NCBI GenBank assembly: GCA_002069125.1
Contig: MVZN01000004.1
Location: forward strand, 40,364-104,363
DNA length: 64,000 nucleotides
Direction: 5' to 3'
From: Spirochaetes bacterium ADurb.BinA120
GTDB taxonomy: Bacteria > Spirochaetota > UBA4802 > UBA5368
Shown: positions 34,964 to 44,261 of the stretch, piece by piece
How positions within the stretch are numbered: the first letter of the stretch is position 1
Layout of the letters: each line of letters starts with the position of its first letter
Translations under genes and position numbers: made by a program
The notes under the pieces: model-generated
The model's database searches: none
The model's input: the letters and a program-made list of their open reading frames with translations, nothing else
Told to the model about the DNA's origin: nothing

Positions 34964-35182
34964 ATGGAAAGAACCAAACGGGCTTGCTGCGCGCTTCTTC
35001 TCGTCCTTACCGTATCCGCGGCCGAGACGGCTTGTAAAAAAAAGGAACGAAACGAGGTGCCCCTCGAGCAGATCGAAATCGACGGGTCGACCGATTACCG
35101 TTACATCTTCAGGGATACGATCGACCGAGAAGCCGAGGAATCGTGCAAGGGAAAAAAGGACCCCTTCGCCGGCAGTAGATGA
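34964..35182 (+). CDS. Small putative lipoprotein
   Basis: 72 residues. A basic start (MERTKR), a hydrophobic core (CCALLLVLTVSAA) and ETAC-KKKER suggest a lipoprotein signal with Cys24 as the lipidated residue, then a short charged mature part (EVPLEQIEIDGSTDYRYIF). No convincing ribosome-binding site is present and no family is recognised. It sits in a short gap between two minus-strand genes, so it could be chance; the signal-like N-terminus favours a real gene. Confidence 0.4.
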   Translation: MERTKRACCALLLVLTVSAAETACKKKERNEVPLEQIEIDGSTDYRYIFRDTIDREAEESCKGKKDPFAGSR

Positions 35183-35190
35183 TTGCCCTT

Positions 35191-35652
35191 TCAACCGCGC
35201 CGCATCCTCTGGCTCCGCCTCAGGGCGGCCTCTTCATTCCGTCGCCTCTGCCCCTCGGTTTCGAGCTTAAGCCCGGGAACTTTCATCGGTCTCCCCTCCG
35301 GGCCAAGGGACACAAAGGTAAGGTAGGCGGATGCGGTGTGGCGCACAGCACCTGTAATGAAGTTTTCAGCCTCCACCCGCACCCCAACCTCCATCGACGT
35401 CGTCCCGGCATAATTTACGCTGGCCTTCAACCTCAGAATATCTCCGATATAAACAGGGCTGTGAAAATCAAGCCGGTCAATGGACGCGGTTACCACGTTG
35501 CTGCCGGCATGTCGCGCGGCGACGATTCCGGCCGTGGTGTCTATGGCCTTCATTATGACTCCGCCATGTACGTTTCCGGCAAGATTTGCGTCCTGATGGG
35601 ACATCTGTTGTACGATCTCTATCGCGCTTTCGCCCACTCCTTTCGAATCCAT
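35191..35652 (-). CDS. Hotdog-fold acyl-CoA thioesterase (YciA/BACH type)
   Basis: 153 residues. The sequence VQQMSHQDANLAGNVHGGVIMKAIDTTAGIVAARHAGSNVVTASIDRLDF is the hotdog signature of YciA-like thioesterases, with the catalytic Asp (DANLAGNVHGG region, Asp in KAIDTTAG) and typical HGGxIM. A basic C-terminus (RRRNEEAALRRSQRMRRG) follows. It hydrolyses acyl-CoAs in the cytoplasm. GGAGGGG lies just before the ATG. It ends 9 bp from the convergent small lipoprotein gene. Confidence 0.9.
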   Translation of the reverse strand: MDSKGVGESAIEIVQQMSHQDANLAGNVHGGVIMKAIDTTAGIVAARHAGSNVVTASIDRLDFHSPVYIGDILRLKASVNYAGTTSMEVGVRVEAENFITGAVRHTASAYLTFVSLGPEGRPMKVPGLKLETEGQRRRNEEAALRRSQRMRRG

Positions 35653-35776
35653 TTCCCCTCCGACGGGTCGCTTAAGTGACCGTCTTCGCTACGGTCCGCC
35701 CCCGCGGAAAGTATGCACGAACCATAAGGCGATGTCAAGGGGCCCCAGGCTTCCCATCCATCCCCGCCAAATATAC

Positions 35777-35805
35777 TTGAAGACGCTCTCAGTATTTGCT
35801 ATTTT
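35777..35805 (+). promoter_or_regulatory. Putative promoter of the HtrA-type protease gene
   Basis: TTGAAG (35777-35782) and TATTTT (35800-35805) are exactly 17 bp apart, 110 bp upstream of the ATG at 35916. The leader between shows no gene. Confidence 0.4.
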
Positions 35806-35915
35806 TCCGGCATGGGGGTTCCCGTATGGCCCCTTATAACTTTTTTTTACCGGACTGTAACAGGAACAGGCCGAGAAAACCAAATTCCACATGCAATCTT
35901 GACAAGGAGCCCGAA

Positions 35916-37058
35916 ATGACCGCCAGCAAAAGAAACATCATAACGCTGTCTTTAATTCTCATCGCTTCATTCTTTCTCTATCCTTTTTCATGTTCGCAAA
36001 GGGACGTTCCGGTATTCGGGGAGTCCAGCCAGTCCCCGATTAGATCGAGCGCCGAGGCGGCCAAGGCCGTCGAAATACAGAAAGCTTTCAGGGACATATA
36101 TGATATTTACAAGGACCGGGTGGTGTTTATCGCAACCGAACAGACGGTAAAAATCCCCCAGAACCCGTTCTTCAACGATCCGTTCTTCCGGGAATTTTTT
36201 GGAGGGCCCCAGCAGGGCCCGCGAACGCAGCGGCGCACCGGCCTTGGCACGGGCTTCGTTCTTTCAGACGACGGCTACATCTGCACCAATCATCACGTCG
36301 TCTCGGGCGTGGATAAAGTCACCGTCAAGATCAACACGAAGGAATACCCGGCCAAAATAATCGGCTCCGATGAAAAAACCGACATCGCGCTGCTGAAAAT
36401 CAACCCCGGCGAAAAGTTGAAACCCGTTTATCTTGGCAATTCGGATGATGTCCGCGTGGGAGATTGGGCCATTGCCATCGGCAACCCCTTCGGCCTCGAT
36501 AAAACCTTTACGGTCGGGGTGATCAGCGCGACCGGACGCCGCGACGTCGACATGATGGGCGGCTCCCAGTCCCACATCCAGACCGACGCGTCCATCAACC
36601 CCGGCAATTCGGGCGGACCGCTCATCAACATAAACGGAGAGGTCATCGGTATTAACAGGATGATCTATTCGAACAGCGGAGGAAACCTCGGCATCGGCTT
36701 CGCCATTCCCATGAATACCGCCAAATCGGTCCTCGAACAGCTCAAGACCCACAAAAAGATAAAACGCGGCTACATAGGCGTTCAGATCGTTCCGCTCACC
36801 GAGGAGTACGCCGGCCAGATCGGACTAAAGTCGCCACAGGGAGCATTGATCGGCGGACTCGAGGACAACGGGCCCGCGGCGCGCGCGGGGGCCCAGGTCG
36901 GCGATGTCGTCGTGAAAATTAATGATGTCTCGATCAAGGACTACAATATGCTGGCCGATATCGTGGGGAAGGCCCCCGTCGGAAATACCCTCAAGACCAC
37001 GGTCTGGCGGGAGGGCAAGGCGCTCAATCTCTTCATTACTGTCGGAGAGCGACCCTGA
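35916..37058 (+). CDS. HtrA/DegP-family serine protease, lipoprotein form
   Basis: 380 residues from ATG 35916 (AAGGAG 6 nt upstream); the frame is open further 5' but without signal. The signal ends SLILIASFFLYPFSC, a lipobox, so the protein is probably lipid-anchored. The trypsin-like domain has the triad His127 (CTNHHVV), Asp156 (KTDIALL) and Ser232 (GNSGGPL). One PDZ domain follows (GYIGVQIVPL, 'GALIGGLEDNGPAARAGAQVGDVVVKIND'); DegP has two. It degrades or refolds damaged envelope proteins. PBP1A follows 116 bp downstream on the same strand, with a hairpin between. Confidence 0.95.
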   Translation: MTASKRNIITLSLILIASFFLYPFSCSQRDVPVFGESSQSPIRSSAEAAKAVEIQKAFRDIYDIYKDRVVFIATEQTVKIPQNPFFNDPFFREFFGGPQQGPRTQRRTGLGTGFVLSDDGYICTNHHVVSGVDKVTVKINTKEYPAKIIGSDEKTDIALLKINPGEKLKPVYLGNSDDVRVGDWAIAIGNPFGLDKTFTVGVISATGRRDVDMMGGSQSHIQTDASINPGNSGGPLININGEVIGINRMIYSNSGGNLGIGFAIPMNTAKSVLEQLKTHKKIKRGYIGVQIVPLTEEYAGQIGLKSPQGALIGGLEDNGPAARAGAQVGDVVVKINDVSIKDYNMLADIVGKAPVGNTLKTTVWREGKALNLFITVGERP

Positions 37059-37131
37059 CCACAACCCACAAGGAAATGGCGTAAATTATATTCTTGATTA
37101 ATTCCGCCATCGGCTAAACCTTGTCGCCTGG

Positions 37132-37154
37132 CCCGCCGGGAGCAAACCGGCGGG
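37132..37154 (+). terminator. Intercistronic hairpin between protease and PBP1A genes
   Basis: CCCGCCGG and CCGGCGGG pair perfectly around a 7-base loop, 20 bp before the PBP1A start. No T-run follows, so it is more likely an attenuating or RNA-stabilising hairpin than a full terminator. Confidence 0.4.
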
Positions 37155-37174
37155 CGGGGAGGGCCCCTTCCGTA

Positions 37175-39463
37175 ATGAAGGACATCGGCAAAACCATACA
37201 TAGGGTGGAAAAAGGCTTTCTGATCACGCTGGCGGTCATCTCGCTCGTGGGCGGGGTCGTTTTTGGCTATGTCACCGCCCAGATAAAGAACTTCTCCGGC
37301 ATACAGAACCTAAAACAATTTCAGGTAAGCCTCCCCACCAAACTCTATGACGTAAATGGCGAGCTCATCGCCGAGCTCTTTCGGGAGAAAAGGGAGCTTG
37401 TCGCCTACGAGGATCTTCCACGTAACCTCATAAACGCCTTTGTCGCGGCCGAGGACCGCGAATTCTACAGCCATTTCGGAATCAATCCCCTGGCCATAGT
37501 GCGGGCCATGGCCAAAAACCTTCTGGCGGGCAGAGTCGTGCAGGGGGGGTCGACCATCACCCAGCAGCTTGCAAAGAGGCTCTTCACCAGCGGCGAGCGC
37601 ACCCTTGCGCGAAAGGCCATGGAAGCCATACTTGCCCTTCAGATCGAAAAAAGGTTTTCCAAAGAGGAAATCCTCGAGATGTATTTCAACCAGATATACC
37701 TGGGCCATGGCTGTTACGGCGTCTCGTCCGCCGCCCACCTGTTCTTCGACAAGGATGTGCGCAGGCTCGACGTGGCCGAAAGCTCCGTTCTCGCGGCCCT
37801 GCCGTCGGCGCCCGGCCGCCACTCTCCGCTCATGAACACTCGGGAGGCCTACATCAAGAACCGTGACACGCTCAACCGCATGGTCGACGCGGGCTATCTG
37901 GCGAGGGAAAGGGCCGACAAAATCTACCAGGAATTCTGGCCCGTTTTCGTTGATTCCATTAAGACGGAATTTACCACAAAGAACGCCTTCTCCCGAAGCG
38001 AGGACCGAGCGCCCTATTTTACCGATTACGTCCGGCAGATTCTCATCTCCCGTTTCGGCAAGGAGGCCGTCTATACCGAGGGGATGTCGGTTTATACGAC
38101 GCTCAATATCAAGCGCCAGGAGATCGCCGAAAAATACTTCCCGCCGGCGCTCGTAAAGCAGAATGCCGTATCCGAGCTCGCCAATAAATACTCCGACAGC
38201 GCGGTGGACCGCGGCCTTTTCGGCGCCTACGAAACCCTGCGCATGGTGTTCGGCCTTCCCGGCGTGTATGTCCGAAACGATTTCGAGACGACCGTAAAGA
38301 AGATGATGGTGGAAGATGTCATCGATTCGATCGATCTCATCTCGCTTTTAATGGACGTAGGTTCATCCTCACAGAGCATCGAAGCATTCCGCACCGCGAC
38401 CTCGGCCATCTCATCGACCCTCAAGGTCGAGGGGGCCTTTCTCGCCATCGAGCCCAAGACCGGCTACATTACGAGCATGATAGGCGGGTCCGGGTTCAAC
38501 GTCAACAACCAGTTCAACAGGGCGGTACAGGCGCGCCGTCAGCCGGGCTCGGCCTTCAAACCGTTCGTCTACGGCGCCGGCATGGAGAACAAGATCATAA
38601 GCCCCAATACCGTGCTGCCCGACGCCCCGCTCGTGGATATCGACGAAACCGGCGAAACCTGGGCGCCCGGTAATTACGAGGGCAGCTTCTCGGGAATGGT
38701 GAATCTCCGGCGCGCCCTCGCCGCCTCCATAAACGTGATCTCCGTCCGGATCTACGACATCGTTGGGGCCGACCGCATCATTGACTTCGCGTCGCGCATG
38801 GTAAAGGTCCCACAGTCCCGCTTCACCCCCAGCCCTTCGCTCGCGCTCGGCTCGTCCGAGCTCACCCCGCTGGAAATCGCCACCGGATACGCCATCTACG
38901 CCAACCGTGGACGCGACGTATTTCCCTTCGCAATTCGTTTCATCGTCGACCGCGACGGCAACGAGCTCGCCAACATCGAGGAGGAGGTGGGCAATGTCAT
39001 AGCCGCCAGGGAGATGGACGGCGGCATCCAGGTGATTTCCGAACAAACGGCCTATATAATGACGGACATGATGCAGGGGGTCGTAAACGGGGGAACGCCC
39101 ACCGATGCCATACGCAATACCGCCCAGTTCCATAAAAAGTGCGCCGGCAAAACCGGCACCACGTCGAACTGGACCGACGCCTGGTTCTGCGGCTTTACGC
39201 CGGACATCGCGGCTGTGGTATGGTTCGGATACGACAGACCCTTCATGTCGCTCGGCAAACATCAGGCCGGGGCCGGAATAGCGGCACCGGTATGGGGACA
39301 CTACATGCGGGAGATCTATAACGGCATGAGCGATCCGGTATTTCCGCCTGCCCCTCCGGGCATCAATTACACCCCCTCCTACGGCGGGGAAGGTGATACC
39401 GGGACCATGAAATCCATTCTCGACGTATACATGGAGAAGGAGGGCCTAAAAGCCAAAGAATAA
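37175..39463 (+). CDS. Bifunctional penicillin-binding protein 1A
   Basis: 762 residues from ATG 37175; a TTG 18 codons upstream also opens the frame but has no family support. One TM anchor (about 13-35). Glycosyltransferase GT51 domain with catalytic Glu93 in AAEDREFYSHFG and GGSTITQQLAK. Transpeptidase domain with Ser459 in GSAFKPF, an SxN-type motif and KTGTT with Lys659, then TDAWFCGFTPD. A helical insertion (about 330-430) separates the two. It polymerises and cross-links peptidoglycan at the periplasmic face. A long linker domain is usual in PBP1A. The gene ends before the promoter of carD. Confidence 0.96.
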   Translation: MKDIGKTIHRVEKGFLITLAVISLVGGVVFGYVTAQIKNFSGIQNLKQFQVSLPTKLYDVNGELIAELFREKRELVAYEDLPRNLINAFVAAEDREFYSHFGINPLAIVRAMAKNLLAGRVVQGGSTITQQLAKRLFTSGERTLARKAMEAILALQIEKRFSKEEILEMYFNQIYLGHGCYGVSSAAHLFFDKDVRRLDVAESSVLAALPSAPGRHSPLMNTREAYIKNRDTLNRMVDAGYLARERADKIYQEFWPVFVDSIKTEFTTKNAFSRSEDRAPYFTDYVRQILISRFGKEAVYTEGMSVYTTLNIKRQEIAEKYFPPALVKQNAVSELANKYSDSAVDRGLFGAYETLRMVFGLPGVYVRNDFETTVKKMMVEDVIDSIDLISLLMDVGSSSQSIEAFRTATSAISSTLKVEGAFLAIEPKTGYITSMIGGSGFNVNNQFNRAVQARRQPGSAFKPFVYGAGMENKIISPNTVLPDAPLVDIDETGETWAPGNYEGSFSGMVNLRRALAASINVISVRIYDIVGADRIIDFASRMVKVPQSRFTPSPSLALGSSELTPLEIATGYAIYANRGRDVFPFAIRFIVDRDGNELANIEEEVGNVIAAREMDGGIQVISEQTAYIMTDMMQGVVNGGTPTDAIRNTAQFHKKCAGKTGTTSNWTDAWFCGFTPDIAAVVWFGYDRPFMSLGKHQAGAGIAAPVWGHYMREIYNGMSDPVFPPAPPGINYTPSYGGEGDTGTMKSILDVYMEKEGLKAKE

Positions 39464-39484
39464 TCGAGCGTATTATTTTTATTC

Positions 39485-39511
39485 TTGAAATCCTTTCCTC
39501 TGTGGTATACT
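39485..39511 (+). promoter_or_regulatory. Putative promoter of carD
   Basis: TTGAAA (39485-39490) and TATACT (39506-39511) have a short 15-bp spacer; TTCTTG three bases earlier gives 18 bp. It lies 144 bp before the carD ATG. Confidence 0.4.
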
Positions 39512-39552
39512 CTAAGCCGTCATTAATTGTTCCAAAAGACCGGGGCTTTTCG

Positions 39553-39570
39553 GCCGCCGCTTGAGGCGGC
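39553..39570 (+). promoter_or_regulatory. Leader hairpin 1 before carD
   Basis: GCCGCC and GGCGGC pair around a 6-base loop (gcttga), followed by TCGTTTAA. It resembles a weak attenuator in the 5' leader of carD. Confidence 0.35.
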
Positions 39571-39613
39571 TCGTTTAACGCTATTTGTACGTTTCTTTTA
39601 AATTTTCACCATC

Positions 39614-39643
39614 TATAAGGGGAGCCCACATGGCCCCTTTATA
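39614..39643 (+). promoter_or_regulatory. Leader hairpin 2 abutting the carD ribosome-binding site
   Basis: TATAAGGGG and CCCCTTTATA pair with one bulged T; the 3' arm ends just before the GGGAGAG that precedes the ATG at 39655. Its formation could limit or frame ribosome access. Confidence 0.35.
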
Positions 39644-39654
39644 GGGAGAGTGCT

Positions 39655-40134
39655 ATGTTCAAGGTCGGAGACAAGGTTGTCTACCCCATGCACGGGGTCG
39701 GAACTATCGACTCTATCGAGAAAAAGGTCATTCTTGGCAAAAGAAACCAGTTTTACATGGTAACGATCATCAACAGCGGCATGAAGGTGATGATCCCCGT
39801 TGACAAGGCCAAGGAAATTGGGCTCAGGGCCATCATTTCCAAACGCGAGGTCAACAAGGTCCTCGATCTGCTCAAAAAGAAGGAGGTCATCACCGAGGAC
39901 GACTGGAAGCTGCGCTATCAGGGCAATTTCGACAAGGTTAAGAGCGGATCGATCTATGAGGTGGGAGAGGTCGCCCGCGACCTGTACCGCAGGGGAAGGG
40001 AAAAGGAATTATCCATCATGGAACGAAAGCTCTATGAAAACGCCTACCAGTTGGTCATTCACGAGATAGCGCTCGCCAAGAACATCGACACCGAAGAAGC
40101 CGGCAACCTGGTCTCCGAGGCACTCTCCGTATAA
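39655..40134 (+). CDS. carD: CarD-family transcription regulator
   Basis: 159 residues. The N-terminal Tudor-like RNAP-interacting domain ([24 protein letters not shown], residues 1-55) is followed by a helical DNA-binding C-terminus (VAREL-like '[37 protein letters not shown]'). CarD/CdnL binds the RNA polymerase beta subunit and stabilises open promoters, often at rRNA genes. The gene has its own promoter-like element and two leader hairpins. A membrane PIN/TRAM protein follows 125 bp later, the arrangement also seen in other bacteria that have CarD. Confidence 0.93.
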   Translation: MFKVGDKVVYPMHGVGTIDSIEKKVILGKRNQFYMVTIINSGMKVMIPVDKAKEIGLRAIISKREVNKVLDLLKKKEVITEDDWKLRYQGNFDKVKSGSIYEVGEVARDLYRRGREKELSIMERKLYENAYQLVIHEIALAKNIDTEEAGNLVSEALSV

Positions 40135-40259
40135 ACACGCGCTCTCCCGGATGGCTTCCGGGATGTCAGCGCTGAATCTGTAAAAAGGCCGCATGGCCGG
40201 CGCCCGTACTATGGCGGCATGTGCCCGGCCGACGTCATTAATCCAAGGAGTAATCAGGT

Positions 40260-41264
40260 ATGATAGCCATTTTCAGGATTCTTTTCATCGTTGCATCGGT
40301 CATCTTCACCACGCTGTATTATATCGACGTTTCGCTGACGGCAGTGGTCATCGGCGGGGTCGTTTCGGCAGTCGCCGCCCTGGCGATAATAATCGTCATC
40401 GAGTACGTGTCGCATACCTTCTCCACCCGTATCTTGCTCGCGGCGCTACTGGGCCTTTTCATAGGCCTCATCTTCAGCCATCTACTGGTCATCGCCTTCG
40501 TATCGATGCCGCTGCCTATATCACCGGAGTCCCTGTCGGTTATGAAGGGCCTAATCTACCACATCATCGGCTTTGCGACCATGCTCTTTTTTGTCATAAA
40601 CAACGACAGCATCTCCCTGCTCGATTACATTATCCCCGAGAAGACCGAGGAGGGCAGGGAGAGCGGCATAGCCTACAAGATACTGGACACCAGCGTCATA
40701 ATTGACGGCCGCATCGCCGACATCTGCGACACCGGTTTCATCGAAGGCATCCTGGTAATACCCAATTTCGTGCTTAACGAGCTCCAGATGATCGCGGACT
40801 CCGCGGATTCCATAAAGCGGAACCGCGGCAGGAGGGGCCTGGACATTCTCAACAAGATGCAAAAAGACCAGTCCATCATGGTGAAGATCTCGGACATGGA
40901 CTTCCCCGAGATACACGAGGTCGACGCCAAGCTCGTAAAGATGGCCAAGGTGATGAAGGCCATGGTAATCACCAACGACTTCAACCTCAACAAGGTCGCC
41001 GAGTTCCACGGAGTGAAGGTCCTAAACATCAACCAGCTCTCCAATGCTCTCAAGCCGATCGTCCTGCCGGGAGAGGAGATGAAGGTCGCCCTCATAAAAG
41101 AGGGGAAGGATTCCAATCAGGCCATCGGTTATCTGGACGACGGCACCATGGTGGTCGTGGAAAACGGCCGGCGCCGTCTCGGACACGAGGTCGATGTCAT
41201 CGTCACATCCGTGCTGCAGACAACGGCCGGGAGGATGATATTTGCCCGCATCAGGGAAGACTGA
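40260..41264 (+). CDS. Membrane-anchored PIN/TRAM-domain protein (YacL-like)
   Basis: 334 residues. Four TM helices lie in the first 115 residues (for example [54 protein letters not shown]). A PIN nuclease domain (about 142-265) keeps acidic residues in '[11 protein letters not shown]' (Asp), 'NELQMIAD' (Glu) and '[15 protein letters not shown]' (Asp), so it could be an active RNase. A C-terminal TRAM domain (about 275-334) ends RIRED. YacL-like proteins are found beside CarD and are thought to act on RNA at the membrane. AAGGAG lies 9 nt before the ATG. Its end overlaps the next gene by 23 bp. Confidence 0.9.
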   Translation: MIAIFRILFIVASVIFTTLYYIDVSLTAVVIGGVVSAVAALAIIIVIEYVSHTFSTRILLAALLGLFIGLIFSHLLVIAFVSMPLPISPESLSVMKGLIYHIIGFATMLFFVINNDSISLLDYIIPEKTEEGRESGIAYKILDTSVIIDGRIADICDTGFIEGILVIPNFVLNELQMIADSADSIKRNRGRRGLDILNKMQKDQSIMVKISDMDFPEIHEVDAKLVKMAKVMKAMVITNDFNLNKVAEFHGVKVLNINQLSNALKPIVLPGEEMKVALIKEGKDSNQAIGYLDDGTMVVVENGRRRLGHEVDVIVTSVLQTTAGRMIFARIRED

Positions 41265-41856
41265 GATAAGGGTCCTCGCCCTTTTCGCAAGCCCTCGCAA
41301 AACGGGGGCTTCGTCGTCCATACACGAATCCTTTCTTCTCGCGCTCGGCCCCGCCTCCATCAGGCGGGCGTATCTTTACGAAATGGAAATCCGGCCCTGC
41401 ACGGCATGCGGGCACTGTTCCGCCATTAGCGAATGCGTTTTCGATGACGATATGACCCCGTTGTACGCCGAGCTGGATGAAGCAGACCTGCTTTCCATCT
41501 CCATGCCCCTCTATTTTTCCGGTCCCCCGGGTCCGCTCAAGCTATTTATTGACCGGACACAGGTCCTGTGGGAAAGCGCGCGCAGGGCCAAAAAGCATCG
41601 GGAAGGGCCTGTAATCGGAAATCTTATATGTACCGGCGGCGCCCGTTACACCGACATGTTCCTCCCCTCGATCACCATCATTCGCCACTTTTTTAACTCC
41701 ATCGGCTTCGATTACGAAAGAAGCGATTTCCTTCTCTACCCCGACATGGAGGGGCTGACCGGCGCCAATATCCCTAAAAAACACCTTATCCGCGCGGGCA
41801 TCGCGGGGGAAGCCCTGGGGAAGCGGCTAAAAACCGCCTATCGCGGCGCTCAATAA
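41242..41856 (+). CDS. NADPH-dependent FMN reductase/iron-sulphur-type flavoprotein
   Basis: 204 residues from a TTG at 41242, with GGGAGG 7 nt upstream; no ATG is available near the conserved N-terminus. [20 protein letters not shown] is the flavodoxin-like FMN-binding start, and [24 protein letters not shown] is the cysteine cluster of the iron-sulphur flavoprotein/azoreductase group. '[25 protein letters not shown]' is the second FMN loop. It may reduce quinones or carry electrons; the substrate is unknown. It overlaps the PIN/TRAM gene by 23 bp, so translation is coupled. Confidence 0.85.
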   Translation: MPASGKTEIRVLALFASPRKTGASSSIHESFLLALGPASIRRAYLYEMEIRPCTACGHCSAISECVFDDDMTPLYAELDEADLLSISMPLYFSGPPGPLKLFIDRTQVLWESARRAKKHREGPVIGNLICTGGARYTDMFLPSITIIRHFFNSIGFDYERSDFLLYPDMEGLTGANIPKKHLIRAGIAGEALGKRLKTAYRGAQ

Positions 41857-42081
41857 ACTTCATTCTCGAGCTCCACCGCGCCCTCCTCTTTTCTATCCGC
41901 CGGCTTTTACTGATAAATATCGTTGCCCTATATTTCGATAATGTATTGTGGGCGCGCGCCGAGGCAGCCGATACCCAGGCCACCGCTTGTATAAGTAGAC
42001 CGAGCGCGTTTATTCGAACGGGTTATGCACTTTACGGATATGGCCCAGTGAAACGCGCCCGCTTCGTTCAAATCGAATAAA
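41857..42081. other. Intergenic spacer before repeat copy B
   Basis: 225 bp with no supported gene. Together with repeat copy B it forms a 368-bp gap before the malic-enzyme-like gene. No strong promoter is seen. Confidence 0.4.
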
Positions 42082-42199
42082 GGGAAACTTAAAAAATTAA
42101 AATTTTAAGATTCCCATAAATTGCAACTACTGGCAAGATCAGTAATTATGTTTCCCAACCGCATTCGGCTGGATGGAAAACTCAATAATTCGAGATTGC
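42082..42199 (+). repeat. 118-bp dispersed element, copy B
   Basis: Starts GGGAAACTT and ends GAGATTGC; landmarks CCCATAAATTGCAACTACTGGCA, ATTATGTTTCCC, an ATTCGGCT-centred weak hairpin and CAATAATT. It aligns with copies A, C and D without length change. It is the most diverged copy, with the GC hairpin partly lost. It ends 25 bp before the ATG of the next gene, so its 3' end flanks that ribosome-binding site. Confidence 0.8.
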
Positions 42200-42224
42200 T
42201 TAAAGTTTATTGCAGGGAAAAGCG

Positions 42225-43493
42225 ATGCAATTGATCGTCGAACTCCAGTTAAAAATCGGAAAGGGGAAGCTTTGCGTTTTCACCGATGAGCTCAACAGGC
42301 ATGGATGCGCTCTAAGGCGCCTGCTTTTAGTCGAAACCGGGGATTCATACGAAAACTACGAGGCGGAGATAACCTATTCCGATCCGGAGGCTTACGAGGC
42401 CTTTCTCTCCGCAGCCGGAGCTTCCCGCGACTCCTACCAGATAACCGGGGAGCGAAGCGTTCTGGAGGACAGCATTGCCGGCGGGCTCATTAACGTCAGC
42501 GGGAAAATGCGAATCGAAAGTCAGGAGGATTATGAGACGCTTTTGCTCGGCTCTGCGGCCCTTATGCGCGAGCGTATCCGAAAGGGGAAAGGGGACGGAT
42601 TTACCGGAATAAGCAGGACGATCGCTATGCTCGGTTGCGTTAAAAAAAGAGGGGACGCCTCTTCAGAGGCAATACGGCTATGCCATGCCGATCTGGAGCG
42701 TGACGCGATCATAACGAACCACTTCATTGGGCTTAACGCCCTGCCGATAATCATCACCTTCACCCAGACGGAGGATCTTGTCAAAACAATAAAGGGCATA
42801 GAGGCCGGGTTCGCCGCGATACGCATAGCCGAGATCGAGGATCTTGACGAAAGCGATATGTACGAGCAGATACTCTCGGAGATGTCACTTCCGGTGGTCT
42901 CGATGATGTACGATGAAACGCCGCTCCTTCTGCTTTCTGAGGTGCTCCACCTGCTCGAAAGGGACCACATCGAGCTCGCCGAGGCCACGGCTGGAATAAT
43001 AGGCATAGAATGCGGATCGCTTCGAATGACGCGCATACTCCACGGCCTGGGCTGTCACAGGGTGCTTGGCTACGATCACAACGAGAAGCTCATGCTTACC
43101 TTCGAGAAGGCCGGAGGGCTCGCGACGACACCGGAGAACATCTTCAACAACTCCGATGTAATACTGCTGTTTAGAAACCATTTCACCATCGATGAATTCC
43201 ACCGTATACGCGCCGGCCAGATCGTCATTTCCCTCATCGATTTCGACGAACTCGAAATGGGGATCATCGCCGAAAAGGGGGTCCGCGACTTCGTTCCCCG
43301 GCAGCGCATCGATACGGCCGTTGTGTTCCCCGGCCTCCTCGGTGGAATGTTGAAAACAGGCGTAGGGGAGATCGACGACGGCAGGATGGTCGAAATGGCC
43401 AGAAAAATCAACCGACAGCGGGCAAGGGACAAGAGGCCTCTCTCCCTGTTTAAAAACGCTCACGACCTTGTCGCGCGCTTCCTCCTGGATTGA
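42225..43493 (+). CDS. Malic-enzyme-like NAD-binding protein with ACT-like N-terminus, catalytic domain missing
   Basis: 422 residues from ATG 42225 (AGGGAA 6 nt upstream). Residues 1-75 (MQLIVELQLKIGKGKLCVFTDELN) look like an ACT regulatory domain. A central region (about 85-260) is a TIM-like or unknown alpha/beta domain. The C-terminal third has a Rossmann-like segment (AGIIGIECGSLRMTRILHGLGCHRVLGYDHNE) and 'VVFPGLLGGMLKTGVGEIDDGRMVEMARKI', which matches the end of malic enzyme NAD-binding domains (FPGIFRGALD...INEEM). The malic-enzyme catalytic N-domain with its Tyr, Lys and Asp is not seen, and no malate-binding motif is present. It may be a metabolite sensor. Repeat copy B forms the 5' leader. 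Confidence 0.6.
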   Translation: MQLIVELQLKIGKGKLCVFTDELNRHGCALRRLLLVETGDSYENYEAEITYSDPEAYEAFLSAAGASRDSYQITGERSVLEDSIAGGLINVSGKMRIESQEDYETLLLGSAALMRERIRKGKGDGFTGISRTIAMLGCVKKRGDASSEAIRLCHADLERDAIITNHFIGLNALPIIITFTQTEDLVKTIKGIEAGFAAIRIAEIEDLDESDMYEQILSEMSLPVVSMMYDETPLLLLSEVLHLLERDHIELAEATAGIIGIECGSLRMTRILHGLGCHRVLGYDHNEKLMLTFEKAGGLATTPENIFNNSDVILLFRNHFTIDEFHRIRAGQIVISLIDFDELEMGIIAEKGVRDFVPRQRIDTAVVFPGLLGGMLKTGVGEIDDGRMVEMARKINRQRARDKRPLSLFKNAHDLVARFLLD

Positions 43494-44261
43494 TCAGCGC
43501 TCCCTAACGATCATCCATCGGATGCCGTGGAATTCGAAGGGAGTTGCCTGGTATCTTCTTCCGTCTTGGGAAAACGACCCCGGCACGCCCGGTTCCATGC
43601 GCCCTCGTAGGGGATGATCTGAAAGTATGAGCTCCCGCCGAGGGGTCAATCGGTACCTTCCATTATAATCCAGGACCTCGGTTTTATCCTCCAGGTATCC
43701 ATCCATCTTGTCTATCCCGGCCTGAAGAATGAAGATCCCATGGAAGGTATTTTCCACAACGATTTTCGAGCTTATGAATATTCCGTAGCGCCCCGAGCCG
43801 GGGGGAAATTCGGCCACATCCTCGACGTGGAGCTCCTTATCCTGGTTTGCGAAACAGCGCGCAAGCGGGCTGTCGGCCAGGCTTGTCCGTACATTCTTCC
43901 CGAATATATCGTCATTTTCGCGGCTGTACACCACCACCCCGTGCCTGTTGATCAGAATGAAATCGGAATACAGCCCTTCGGTAACCGCCAGAATCATCTC
44001 GGATATGTGCTCCCGCTCCAGGAGATAATACTTTTTCCCGCCGCCGTCCATTCGAAGGAAATGGGTGAGCATTTTTACGATATCGTGCCTTTCCACTACG
44101 CCCACGCCGCCGGCCGCGTCCCTTTCGCAAAGGGCGAAGAAGCGCATAAGCCCCCTCTCCATGGAATATTCCTCGCGGAGGGCGCCCGTCTCTTTTTTTA
44201 CCGAACAGCAGAACGCCATCATCAGAACAACGCCGACGCACAGCCCGACAGCCTTTTTCAT
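43494..44261 (-). CDS. Cache-domain lipoprotein
   Basis: 255 residues from ATG 44261; longer frames exist upstream but this start gives the signal (MKKAVGLCVGVVLMMAFCCS, lipobox with a Cys pair). The mature part is one dCache-like extracytoplasmic sensor domain: an N-terminal long helix, then 'YSDFILINRHGVVVYSREND', 'GKNVRTSLADSPLARCFAN' and 'GIFISSKIVVENTFHGIFILQAGIDKM', and a final beta-sheet. No cytoplasmic output domain or TM anchor other than the lipid is present, so it cannot signal across the membrane alone. It probably binds a small molecule in the periplasm. The stop lies 1 bp from the convergent malic-like gene. Confidence 0.7.
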   Translation of the reverse strand: MKKAVGLCVGVVLMMAFCCSVKKETGALREEYSMERGLMRFFALCERDAAGGVGVVERHDIVKMLTHFLRMDGGGKKYYLLEREHISEMILAVTEGLYSDFILINRHGVVVYSRENDDIFGKNVRTSLADSPLARCFANQDKELHVEDVAEFPPGSGRYGIFISSKIVVENTFHGIFILQAGIDKMDGYLEDKTEVLDYNGRYRLTPRRELILSDHPLRGRMEPGVPGSFSQDGRRYQATPFEFHGIRWMIVRER

